Assembly (NCBI RefSeq): GCF_025766255.1
Contig: NW_026516687.1
Span: 124,001-188,000, forward strand
From: Zychaea mexicana
Taxonomy: Eukaryota > Mucoromycota > Mucoromycetes > Mucorales > Lichtheimiaceae
Reading direction: 5' to 3'
DNA: 64,000 nt
In this document: one piece after another, positions 22,961-33,472 of the stretch
Numbering within the stretch: position 1 is the stretch's first letter
How the letters are laid out: each line of letters starts with the position of its first letter
Notes under the pieces: model-generated
The model's database searches: none
What the model saw: only the letters and a program-made list of their open reading frames with translations
What the model was told of the DNA's origin: nothing
Program-made: the position numbers and the translations under genes

Positions 22961-24550
22961 ATGAAAAAAGATATAGATATACATTATAGCACATGATGCA
23001 GCATGTAACAAGGCTTCTCTTATTAGATATACAGTACATAACACAGAAACGATAGCTGTGTGTAGTAAACCACACGACTTTTTAAAGCGATACGGACAAC
23101 TCATCCCACTTTACCGTCTTATTAATTACTATAATGCGATTAGAGAAAACAACGCACACTGATGAGCTGATATAGACAATATCAATAATCCCTCAAACAT
23201 CGATCAAAAATGAGAATAAATCAGGACTAACCGTTGTTCTATTCTCGTAATTAGTCGACACTTCCTTTCTATTCGAATACCTGGGTTGAGCAAATTGTCA
23301 CCTGTCGAAAAGCATGAATAACACACGAAGGTGGCACTGCATCAAGGGACACACTGATCAAAGCGAAAATAACTCCTTTCACTCGGAAGACAACATCCAT
23401 CATCATGGCATCCAAACTCGACCTTCCTCATCCTTCTTCATCTTGGAAATAATTAATATCCGGCATGTCTGCGATCCGTCTATTAGTTTATCCCCACAAA
23501 AGTCTATCACAGCAGACAGAGTAGACGTGTCAGGTCAGTGAGCGTACGTGTCAATGTAAAATAGCTTACTTTTTGGGATTTTGTTAATGCTACCACGGGT
23601 ATGAGGGCGGAACCCAGTCTACGTGCATCAAATTGCTCTCATAAGGAGCAGTGAATATGATTGTCGAAGTTGTAATAGCCTATACTCTTTGGTGTTTATC
23701 GTATGATGGTTCATCGTAAGAAAAGAAGAGAAGAAGAACAACGCGTTTTCTGTATCCTGCTTCCTTTTCGTAGTTGCTCTAATCTGCACAAAGCATGTCA
23801 ACGAAATTTTCCTTTTCCGGTTCACTCCACCCATGATTTCTTTACCGCTCACAGTGAACATTCTTCTTTATGAGGCTTGCTTGACCACGCTGCATAAGAA
23901 AGCTTCTTATTGCCATGGCATTCAGTAGTCATGACAATCCATGTTCCTGAACGCCGCTTGTTGCCAGGACAAGCATGTCAAAACACATTTAATTTTATTC
24001 GCGTCACCCATTTTGACCAATTCCGAGCGAAATGGCGGCTGCTCTTGCGAAGCGATTCGCAGCGCTTTTTTCACACAACCGCAACCAGCGCAATGTGCAG
24101 ACTCGTAACAACACGCACATACTCAACCCTTGTTTTTTCGAGGCTCTGAGGCCAAGTTACGATGTTTTTTGCGCAGGGTCTCCATTGTACTTTGCTGTCA
24201 TGCTCGGCTTCTTCATGCGCAGACCTTCCGTGCTGGCCGTGAATAAAGTTGGGGGTGGGGGGTTGGATGGGGGGATGGAACCAAAGTTGGGGGACGTCAC
24301 TCGTCCAGGCGAAAACACTACACTGTATACGTTTATGGAGGTGTGGTTTCAGACTGCTTGTCGTCTTTAGTCTCGCATTGAGCTCGCTCGGTAGTCAGCT
24401 TAACGAACGATAATCGTAAGCTGGCAAGCGTGGTGGATGCAGAGAAAGGGATTCTTTTCAAGAAAAACAGCGTCGATCGTATATCCTATCTGTCTGCTTT
24501 TCCCAGGGTGCGCGTGAAGTATGATACATGCGAAAAAAGCAAACCAGATT
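22961..24550. other. Gene-poor stretch, no supported gene
   Basis: Several short ORFs exist on both strands (for example 24032-24370 plus) but none shows a domain, codon consistency or splice support. A G-rich tract lies at about 24248-24276. Confidence 0.4.
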
Positions 24551-24575
24551 GGCTCGGAACGTATCCTCCGAACTA

Positions 24576-24680
24576 ACTTTTTTTCCTTTCCATTTTTCTC
24601 GCGAACTGAACTACGTGATGTGCATTGGAATAATAAAACTTTTTTCCTTTCCATTATTTTCGCGAACTGAACTACGCGAA
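24576..24680 (+). repeat. 61-bp tandem duplication
   Basis: The segment ending GCGAACTGAACTACG at 24601 recurs at 24662, preceded each time by a T-rich stretch and CCTTTCCATT, so the period is 61 bases with two copies. It lies upstream of the minisatellite locus. Confidence 0.75.
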
Positions 24681-25059
24681 CACAGAAAGTAAAAAAAAAA
24701 AAAGATAAAAAACAGTGCCAAAGTGTGATAATGCGCGTTGTGATCGTGTTACTGTCGTCTGTCATTGTTGTGCGCTTTGTTGAGCACGGAGCTTATCTTT
24801 GCCTATTTTACTTTTTTGTACGCAAAAAAAAAGATACAGGAAAGGAAAAAAAAGCAAGCGTCCCTTCAGAATCTCATTGGGCCCAGACCAGCGTTCTTTT
24901 TGGAAATGAACTTTGCCCATAAAAAGACACCCATTTTCCGCAGCGTGTTGCTTCCTCGCTTTTTCTTTCACTTTTCACTTTTCACTTTTTCACGATCACA
25001 TATGGTAAGTTCCTCTCTTTTTTTCTCACTTTTTTCTGTGGATGTGTGGGGAGGGAGGG

Positions 25060-25780
25060 GGGGCTAACGCAGTTTTTGTGGGTCATGGGTGGGTGGGTGT
25101 GTGGGTGGGTGGGTGGGTGGTGGTGCTTGTTTTGTAGGCATGGGCGACGGAGGCGTAAGGTAAGTGGTTGAAGGTAAGTGGGTGGGTGGGTGGGTGGTGG
25201 TGCTTGTTTTGTAGGCATGGGCGACGGAGGCGTAAGGTAAGTGGTTGAAGGTAAGTGGGTGTGTGGGTGGGTGGTGGTGCTTGTTTTGTAGGCACGGGTG
25301 ACGGAGGCGTAAGGTAAGTGGGTGAAGGTAAGTGGGTGTGTGTGTGGGTGGTGGTGCTTGTTTTGTAGGCACAGGCGACGGAGGCGTAAGGTAAGTGGGT
25401 GAAGGTAAGTGGGTGTGTGGGTGGGTGGTGGTGCTTGTTTTGTAGGCACAGGCGACGGAGGCGTAAGGTAAGTGGGTGAAGGTAAGTGGGTGTGTGGGTG
25501 GGTGGTGGTGCTTGTTTTGTAGGCACAGGCGACGGAGGCGTAAGGTAAGTGGGTGAAGGTAAGTGGGTGTGTGGGTGGGTGGTGGTGCTTGTTTTGTAGG
25601 CACAGGCGACGGAGGCGTAAGGTAAGTGGTTGAAGGTAAGTGGGTGTGTGGGTGGGTGGTGGTGCTTGTTTTGTAGGCACAGGCGACGAAGGCGTAAGGT
25701 TGGTGGTTGAAGGTAAGTGGGTGGGTTGGTGTGTGGGTGGGTGGGTGGGTGGGCAGGTGGTGCTTGTTTTGTAGGCACTC
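25060..25780 (+). repeat. 77-bp minisatellite, nine copies
   Basis: The marker TGCTTGTTTTGTAGGCA recurs at 25124, 25201, 25279, 25355, 25432, 25509, 25586, 25663 and 25761. Spacing is 76-78 bases except for a longer last step of 98. Each unit has a G-rich part (GGGTGGGTGGTGG), the T-rich TTTTGTAG|GCA, a core GGCGACGGAGGCGTAAG and two GTAAGTGG motifs. Because 77 is not a multiple of three and the unit lacks minus-strand stops, all three minus frames stay open as Thr/Pro/His-rich ORFs, which I treat as artefacts. Units 1-2, unit 3, units 4-7 and unit 8 carry different point variants, showing stepwise array growth. Confidence 0.92.
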
Positions 25781-27593
25781 GCGATTGGTGAGACCGGACT
25801 GGGCATCTCAATACCAATCGACCTTCCGTGATCCACAAAGCGACCAAGACAAGACCCTAGCTTTGTGGTGAGAGGGTTACGGGAGCAGATGTCGATGCAC
25901 CTTCCAGTGGTTGCTCCTGTCAGTACCTGCTCAAGAGCAGGGAAGCTAAGACATCGACACCCTATTATTGATTAGTAGTATCATGTATCAAAGAACTTAT
26001 TTGTGCGTGTTTTATACAGTATTGTTGTAAGACTTCTTCATATATGCGAGCGAGACTCGTCATTCTCGTTCCTAATTGCACAATAAAGACATTTGCATTG
26101 AGCAACATAGTTGCCATTCGAGTTAGTTGCTAAAGTGACATTGATTTTGTCATGAACAATGCTGTGATTCGGGAATAAAGGAGTCGACATTCAGAATGAG
26201 GCAGCCAACACCGGCCCAGGTCTGTTTGTTAAAGGCTATTATCAAATAGAAGGGCTGTAAACCAGATCCTCCTTCTCCTACCGTTACCGAGCTTCACCAC
26301 TTTGTCCTTGTCGTTTTTTTTAGTACACTTTGCTTTGGCGCACTTGTACTGCACGGTCATCTATTTTTGCGTCCTTACTTCTTGGTGAATTATAAGTTTC
26401 GTAGGAACAAGGCAATCCGTCATTTATGCTCGTTATAGTCTAGACCGTCGGGTCCTATCCATATAAGCTGATTGATCTTCAAGCTGATAATTAATTGTTT
26501 TGGTCATATTCCTCCCTTTAGAAACTAACGCTCCTGACTAGTTCCTTTCTCCCAGTTTGGCCTATGTGGCAAAAGCGACCCCAAATTGCTTACTTCGACC
26601 AAATCCCTATGATCGCGTCAGTTATGTGCTCGCATTTTTTAAGCCAATACGTTGGAGCAAAAATCGACGAGGACTGATATACAGTCTTCTGATGACCTTG
26701 AAGGTCAACTATATCGATGATTTTCCTTACCATACCAACAAAAACGCACCAAGTACAGTACAGCACAGAATTAAGACGTGTTCGCAGATCATTCATTCCT
26801 GTACCGTTCAAGGGCTTGGCGCGGTAGGCAAATGATGCTGTTATAACATCATAATAAAGAAGTCTGACTTACGAAAAAAAAGCAACCATTCCGAAGTCTC
26901 GGAGGCAGGGATGCTGTAGATACGAACATATAATAAAAGGAGTGTATACATTATTATATTGGCTTTTTACAATTTAAATTCATATTGTCCTGGAATGGAA
27001 CGACAAAGAGTCTTCTACCCAATAGAAGGCTACTCTAGCACATAATCAGCGAGAGCTTATCATAACTGTCGTCGGCGTCAAATTCCATCTAAATAGCTCA
27101 GTGTTTTTTGGCAGCGAGAATCGTTATCTCATGGATGTGAAAGCATTCTAATGTACTTTAGTTTGTCAAGGCACTGAATAGACCAGACGTAGTCAAGTAC
27201 ATACATATACGGACCTGTTTTGGCTCTTAATGTTTCGCTAAATACATATATCAAATGTTTACTATACTGTATGTATGATATTTACAAACTTGCCAATTAT
27301 CAATACTGTTACGAGGCGGATGGACAATGTCAATGTAGATGATCTGTTGGATACTTTTTCTTTAACCTTATGGCGGGTTTGATACAATCATACATGTCAG
27401 AGCCAGTAATGTTCGGATGCATCATAATATAACTTGTTGATAAATCCTCGGTAAAAAAGCTGTTTTCACGGCTAAATTTGTCCCTCTTTTCTAACCGAGG
27501 TAAAAGGATACAGCAAAAGAAAACCTTATTATGTGTGTGCTGGTGTGTGCGTAGGAAGTACATAGTGTTATTATCTTCGCTATCACTTCGTGG
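25781..27593. other. Intergenic stretch, no supported gene
   Basis: Starts with a possibly structured segment (25882-25959, reported separately). Short ORFs at 26557-26835 (plus) and 27330-27563 (minus) lack domains or partner exons. AT-rich elsewhere. Confidence 0.4.
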
Positions 27594-28187
27594 CTATATA
27601 TATATGTGTGTATATGTGGCCAAACAAAGATTTACAATATATGCTAGATAAATATTAGATAATCGTTCCAACTCCTTTGCAATATATGCATTGTAGCGTC
27701 CCTTCAGAATCTCTTCGTCTCCACATCCGCTTAATCCTTTGTCCGTACTGTTTTCATCGTCATTGTGGCTAAAGTTATCCAGCGAGCAAGAGGACATGCT
27801 GGATGTATCGATCTCTACAGCGTTATTATTACTGCTGCCAGTGCCACCAGCGTCTCCTCTGGCATCACTGTCGTAGTCGTCGTCGCAAATCATGCCAAAT
27901 ACTTCATCATGTAAAGCGTCTGAGGACGGCGAATGTTTGTATTTCCGTGAGCTTCCTGAGCTTGCGGTCGATGATGTTAAACTTCCACCACCCGTGGTGT
28001 TATTGGTGCTTGTACTGCTGGGAGAAGCGATACTCGTCATCATCATGGATCGTGACACGCCTGTACCTGAAGGTCGACGTGACAATGAAGAGTTTGAACG
28101 TCCCGTTGTTGAAGACGCACTTCGTCTGCTATTGCGATTGTTGGATCCCATGATTTTTGTCGTTGACGCCGATTCCAGTGAAAACAA
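27594..28187 (-). CDS. Ser-rich protein of unknown function
   Basis: A single open frame of up to 197 codons. Two starts are possible: Met at 28187, or Met at 28151 (MGSNNRNSRRSASSTTGRSN), which I prefer because the Ser/Arg-rich low-complexity region begins there. The N-terminal half is Ser/Thr/Gly-rich and disordered, the middle acidic (DDDYDSDARGDAGG), and the C-terminus holds the only ordered-looking part, ILKGRYNAYIAKELERLSNI, a likely amphipathic helix. After this helix the frame runs into an AT repeat region (ending ATYTHIYI), so the true C-terminus may be spliced; a GTAAAT donor is present there. No family recognised. Confidence 0.45.
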   Translation of the reverse strand: MFSLESASTTKIMGSNNRNSRRSASSTTGRSNSSLSRRPSGTGVSRSMMMTSIASPSSTSTNNTTGGGSLTSSTASSGSSRKYKHSPSSDALHDEVFGMICDDDYDSDARGDAGGTGSSNNNAVEIDTSSMSSCSLDNFSHNDDENSTDKGLSGCGDEEILKGRYNAYIAKELERLSNIYLAYIVNLCLATYTHIYI

Positions 28188-28404
28188 TTGGATAGCGGGC
28201 TAAACCAATCAATTGCTTGATCTTCCTTAAAACCTTTTTTATATTAAAGCCATTTACAGTACTCAGCATCAAGCAGCGGTACAGGCAGAATGTACATGGG
28301 AGGGTAAAAAAACGATTTCCATACAGTAATACGTACACACAACTTTGTCTTTTTATTAGCAGTATTTCATAAGTATGTAAAAGGCGGTTGAATTTTTGTT
28401 CTGT

Positions 28405-29283
28405 TTATACGGGACAGTCGTCTGTGCAGTGCATATCGATAAAGTGGCAGCGCTGACAATAGAGGTAGTGAGCCGAATAATTCGAGGCATAAAACGTTCT
28501 GTTACCGTACATAACCAGGAAGGACTGACACTTGCGTGCGTCATAGAGGGTCACCGGATTCTTCAAGACGATGCACACGTTTCCTGTATAGTAGTATCTG
28601 CCACAACCACTGCCTTGGCTCGCTGTGATATCCATGATGCACTTATCGACGTTTTTTTCATCTGCATCGATAAGCATGGAGGTCTCTTTGACACTTTGTG
28701 AAAATGTGATGAGATTAACATTCGTTTCGCTGTGAACAGTAGCTTTCTGGCGTTCGATGATGGCTTGTCTGATGACGCTGCGCGCATGGCACGGCGTATC
28801 CAGTGGAAGAGAACGAAACACATAACGCGTGTACTGAGTGTCCTGTGGAAGAGCTGGGAGTACCTGGGCTCGCATGATTGGTCTGCTGGAAGCATCATCT
28901 CCTTCACTGCAAACAAAAGTAGCCGTGCTGCTGCCTTTGTCGCTGTCCGTTTTGGTGAATGTAATCCATCCTGGCACGGGGTCACCGTAGCTGCCATCGT
29001 TTTGCTTATGCAGAATCTGACGACGCTCTTTTTCGTCGCTGAACAGAGCTTCGATAACGAGTCGCCGCTGGACGTCAGCATAGGTCGGCTCCAAAGCACG
29101 GAATGCTTCAAGAGCCGTGTCCTTGAATTGGTGTTCGAATGCTTTGATGACGCTTTTCACGCTCTCGTCGGTCCAAGTCATGTCTTCAAAGCAAAAGTAG
29201 AGAATATCAGAGGTCCGAGGGCTGGAGCAACGGCGGTATTGATCGACACGACCTAAGTTGTTGATGGTTTTATGAAAGGTCAT
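28405..29283 (-). CDS. Intronless ORF ending in a zinc-knuckle-like motif, possible retroelement ORF1/gag-like
   Basis: One uninterrupted frame; the longest version starts at 29388. Its first residues come from a GGGGAA microsatellite (FPFPFPFPF), so Met at 29283 (MTFHKTINNLGRVDQ) is the likelier start. The C-terminus YCQRCHFIDMHCTDDCPV has a CxxCxxxxxHxxxxC spacing, one residue longer than a classical CCHC knuckle, preceded by FLVMYGNRTFYASNY. Lack of introns in a region where host genes are intron-rich, plus the terminal knuckle, suggests a retrotransposon ORF1/gag-like protein. No reverse transcriptase lies next to it, and a domesticated or ordinary single-exon gene remains possible. Confidence 0.45.
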   Translation of the reverse strand: MTFHKTINNLGRVDQYRRCSSPRTSDILYFCFEDMTWTDESVKSVIKAFEHQFKDTALEAFRALEPTYADVQRRLVIEALFSDEKERRQILHKQNDGSYGDPVPGWITFTKTDSDKGSSTATFVCSEGDDASSRPIMRAQVLPALPQDTQYTRYVFRSLPLDTPCHARSVIRQAIIERQKATVHSETNVNLITFSQSVKETSMLIDADEKNVDKCIMDITASQGSGCGRYYYTGNVCIVLKNPVTLYDARKCQSFLVMYGNRTFYASNYSAHYLYCQRCHFIDMHCTDDCPV

Positions 29284-29333
29284 GGCTTTGAGGGCATACG
29301 CTGGTGCGTGTACGGATATCAGCGAAACCAGGA

Positions 29334-29360
29334 AGGGGAAGGGGAAGGGGAAGGGGAAAG
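29334..29360. repeat. GGGGAA hexanucleotide-type microsatellite
   Basis: Several copies of a G4A2-type unit just upstream of the preferred start of the zinc-knuckle ORF on the minus strand. Confidence 0.8.
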
Positions 29361-29706
29361 AAAAGCTGTCATTGACAGCGCCTGCCAAAATTATTCTTTG
29401 TTTTGTTTTTCTTTTACTTGCTCAGTGATATTGTTTTCCTCAACTAGATCGTGCTTTGTTTGCTGCTTTGCCATTCGTTTTCATGCTAATAATTGAACAG
29501 AATTCCAGATTTCTGAAACTAAACGAGAGCATGTTTCCACCATACGTTTTGGAAGGTGGTGTCATGGCTTTCGGTGCTGCACCAGCTCCTTTTCCTACAA
29601 GTTTATAGCAAGAGCGGGGTGAGGTTGCACATAATGCAGAGAAACAAAATTTTTCTGACTCTGCGGCTTCTTTCTTTGACAAGCTCCAGTTTCTCGATAG
29701 ATCGCC

Positions 29707-31073
29707 ATGGCCGATTCACCGATCGCAACCTCTACATCAACAGAAAATAAACGTAAACTTCACTTTGAATCCTTCTACACATTGCTATGAAGAAGCTAAC
29801 ATTTTCTCTCTTTTTTATTATTACTGCGTAGCCTCTGAATTGAGCGTAATACTTAAAGATCTCAAAAGCAAAGTTACCGAGTTGAAAACGCAACTCAAAC
29901 CCATTATTCAAAGGTATAGATCTCATGAGACGATTTTAGATAAACTTGTACGCTTACTCATAATACATATGTTACATTAGATACCACGATGGTGAGATCA
30001 AGACATCTAAAGGTGTTTCGTTCCTCGAAGTAAAGTACCAGCTCATGGTCCAATACATTACAGAACTCGCATATTATGTTCATTTGAAACTCTCGGGAAA
30101 ATCGATTGAAAACCACCCTGTTGTTAATTCACTGATCGAACTGCGTGTCATTTTGGATAAAATGAAGCCAATCGAGAATAAGCTTAAATATCAAATCGAC
30201 AAATTGGTGCGAACGGCTGTCATGGGCACACAGAAGCAGCCTGAGGTGGGCAACCAGGATCCTTTGGCATTCAAACCTAACCCTATGAACTTGTTGGCTC
30301 GGGATGAAGAAGAAGAGGAAGAAGAAGAAGAAGGTGAAGAAGGTAAGACAGAAAAGGAAAAAAAAAGGAGTAGGGTTCTACTGTGGGAAGGTTATTTTAT
30401 GAGAAGTCTCATTGGATCTGATAATATAGAAGGCAAATCTGGCGTGTACAGACCGCCCAAACTTGCACCTGTTGTATACGACGAAAGCAAGGGCAGAAAA
30501 TCCAAATACGAAAAAGATCAAGAACGTTTGCGCGAACGCTCTTCGCGATCTCGTGTCATTCGTGATTTGATGGCGGATATGAACGATGCGCCAGAAGAAG
30601 TGGATGCAATGGGTGGTGTCAATGAAGGCATGGGCTACGGTGAACGTTTCGATGAACAGCTCAAGGAGAAGGATGATTACGAAGAAAACAACTATGTCCG
30701 TCTGGCAGTAACACGAAAGGAGAAGCAGCGATTAAAGGCAAAGAACCGTATGCGCTTTGAGACCGAATTTGATGTAAGTTTCTTTATCTCATAAAGTAAT
30801 GATCCAAAAAGGAAAGGGTGTTAAATTGGTTTCATCTTGCATGTGATATCTAGAATTTGAACGACTTTAACAACTTGGTGGGTATCCAAGATGTGGAAGA
30901 AGAAGAGAATGAACGATTCAAGAACGTTCTGAACCGCAAGCGACAACGGTCAGAGGTAGGCTATGCTTGTACAATCTCCTCTGTGTGTGTTTGAATGTTT
31001 GTATAGATTTCTAATATGCGCTGCTTTTTTTTGATAGTCTGGCGCCGGTCGAAGCAAGAAGCGATCACGATAG
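29707..31073 (+). CDS. LCP5: Lcp5/neuroguidin, SSU processome factor (Sas10/Utp3 family)
   Basis: Sas10/Utp3/C1D family nucleolar protein needed for early 18S rRNA processing. Exons: 29707-29752, 29832-29913, 29981-30342, 30430-30772, 30854-30956, 31038-31073. The N-terminus MADSPIATSTSTENK joins to PSELSVILKDLKSKVTELK, then the Sas10/Utp3 domain (GVSFLEVKYQLMVQYITELA, HPVVNSLIELRVILDKMKPI). An acidic Glu run follows, then the Lcp5 signature GVYRPPKLAPVVYDESKGRK. The C-terminal basic tail (RKRQRSE, then GRSKKRSR) is a probable nuclear/nucleolar signal. All joins keep frame. It converges on the AspRS gene, with 179 bases between stop codons. Confidence 0.92.
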
Positions 31074-31202
31074 ATGTACATTTCAAACACTTTAATCATG
31101 CTTTTTTTTTCATTCTGTTGTTGTTACCACTTTTTTTTATATATAAACAAAACATTTTGTATTTTTTTAAGAAAAAAAAAAGAAGGAAACGGGACGAAAG
31201 AG

Positions 31203-31228
31203 TATGTGTGTGTGTGTGTGTGTGTGTA
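31203..31228. repeat. TG dinucleotide microsatellite
   Basis: Uninterrupted alternating TG run in the short space between the Lcp5 and AspRS stop codons. Confidence 0.85.
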
Positions 31229-31252
31229 TCTATTAACAGAGAAGAAGATTAT

Positions 31253-33263
31253 TTATGGTTCCAAACGCTTGGGGTCACGGGGGAAGAGACTGGTACGACG
31301 GATGTTGCCCAGTTGCAAGAACAACATGACAACACGCTCGAGACCGACACCACCACCAGCATGTGGAGGAGCACCAATCTTGAAGGCATCGATATAGGGC
31401 TGGATGGTCGAGATATCAACGCCATGGAAATTGGCACGCTCAATCAAAAAGTCGGGATCGTGGATACGCTGGGCACCAGAAAGAACTTCTTCACCGCGCA
31501 TGAAGATATCGTAAGAGTTGGAGTACTTGGGGTTTTCGGGATCGGGCATGGTGTAGAAAGGTCGAACCGCAAGAGGGAACTTGTCCAAGATGTAAAAGTC
31601 GGTGTTGTACTTTTCCTTAACCAACTTGCCGAGCAACTTTTCGTTGGTGGTGCTATCATTGAGCGAAACAGTTTATCGCGTTAGTATTTCTCTACTACCA
31701 AAAGTGTCGCCTTCAAAATCCCTCAAACATTTGCTGGCTTACCTCAAGTCGTCATAGTCGCCAAGCTCAACACCAGCATCACGGAGCATCTGGATACCCT
31801 CAGCATACTTTAAGCGCAAAGTCTTGTCCAAGAACTGGAAGTCTTCGTGAGGATACTGCTTCTTGACGGCATCGATTTCGGTGCGGAAGCGCTTCTGGAG
31901 GTTGGAGAAAATGTAGACGAACATTTCATCCAAGACTTCAACGACCTCATGGTAATGCTCCTTGAAGGCCATTTCCATATCCAAACCAACAAACTCGGTC
32001 ATGTGGCGATGGGTATTGGAATCCTCGGCACGGAAAACGGGTGCAATTTCAAACACACGGTCAAAGTCGGCAGCAATGCACATTTGCTTGTACAACTGAG
32101 GCGACTGGGCCAAGAATGCGCTCGACTTGAAGTACGAGACCTTGAACACGTTTGAACCACCCTCAGAAGCAGTGGAAATCATCTTGGGCGTGTGGATTTC
32201 CATAAAGTTCTTTTGGATCAAGAACTCACGGAACAACAAGCAGACAGCCGACTGCAAGCGGAAGATGGCGTTGTTGGTGGTCGTGCGCAAATCCAAGACA
32301 CGGTTGTTGAGACGGGTGTCCAAGTTGACACGCACGAGCTGCGTGTCTTCCTGCTCGTAGTCGGTTTCGCGACGCGAGGCATCTTCAAGCGAGAAGGCAA
32401 GACGGCCCTGGGCTTCAGACACAACGTGGATCTTGGAAATGGCAAGTTCAGCATCCGAGATGGTGCAGCTCTTGACTTCGTCGACAGGCTTGGTGATTTT
32501 GCCTTCAACAATCACGATCGATTCAGCAGGAATACCGACGCAGAACTTGACCATGGGCTTGCTGATGGTGTCTTCGTCGGCAGTGATGATACCCTGCATA
32601 GTGGAGACGCCTTGGCGGAAGACGAAGAAGCACATCTTGTTGCCAGTGGCACGCGAGGTGTGGACGCGAGCACGGATCACAACGTTTTCGCCTTCACGGC
32701 TGCCGTTGACAGTCTTGATGTCCTCGTACTTGGTGCCTAAGTATTTGTGAGTGTCTATCAATACTGATCTGACAAGGTTACTGCTCCCGCCAGCTATTCA
32801 TTACCTGTGCGAGTTTGCGACTGGTTCATGGGAAGCTTTCCATAGCGATCCGTGGAATAGTCCTATACGTTGTAAGGGTGAGTACTTTAGTGTATGCACC
32901 AGGGTTATTTTCGAGGTTGCAACATAAAAAAAAAGAAGGACATTTACCACATTGGAAGCATCGCGAGCTGCCTTTTCTTCAGCGAGTTTGGCAGCAGTGG
33001 CAGCCTTGCGCTCAGCCTTTTCACGCTCCTTTTGAAGCTTCTTCAGAGCCTTCTTGGACAAGGGCTTGCCTTCGTCACTAGAAAAGAATTCATGAATTAA
33101 CAGAGTCGAAAGTGGTCAAGTTTAAATAGAAAAGCGACAAGTAAACGTGTAATGTGGGTAAAAAAGAGAGATAAAACAAAGTTTGTTGTTCTTACTCGAG
33201 AACGACTTCTTCAGTCTTCTGAATGATTTCGTCGACTTGGTCTTCCTTGACGGGTTCTGACAT
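31253..33263 (-). CDS. DPS1: Cytosolic aspartyl-tRNA synthetase
   Basis: Class IIb synthetase that charges tRNA-Asp. Start ATG at 33263 ([15 protein letters not shown]). Small exons follow: a Lys/Glu-rich N-terminal helix typical of eukaryotic AspRS ([17 protein letters not shown]) and [16 protein letters not shown]. The large exon (about 31744-32735) holds the OB-fold anticodon-binding domain ([20 protein letters not shown]), motif 1 region ([17 protein letters not shown]) and motif 2 ([20 protein letters not shown]). The last exon (about 31253-31655) holds [20 protein letters not shown] (motif 3) and the C-terminus [10 protein letters not shown]. The catalytic-core arginines are present. 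Well supported. Confidence 0.95.
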
Positions 33264-33472
33264 TATGGTATTAATAAACAAGCCTTTTTTCCCGCAGAAA
33301 TTTGAGTTTTATACGCGTTTCGAAAATGTTCTTCAGTCACGCTACGCTCGCTCCCTCTGTCATCAATTTGTGAGTCAACGATTGCAAATGTTTATTTTGG
33401 GTTTATTCTGTATATGGAATTGAAAGGATAATGTGTGATGACCAAAAAGAAAACAGTGTTGAAATTATGACA

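Noticed and set aside
24032..24370. 112-codon plus-strand ORF
   Set aside because: No recognisable domain, Gly run from a G-rich tract, no splice or promoter support.
25060..25780. CRISPR-like array
   Set aside because: Units are contiguous 77-bp repeats with no unique spacers, in a eukaryotic genome.
24982..25847. Three overlapping minus-strand ORFs of 179-284 codons rich in Thr, Pro and His
   Set aside because: They are the three frames of a stop-free 77-bp repeat whose length is not a multiple of three; no start context, domain or splice pattern supports translation.
32192..32740. 182-codon plus-strand ORF
   Set aside because: Antisense shadow of the AspRS catalytic exon, whose class II motifs are on the minus strand.
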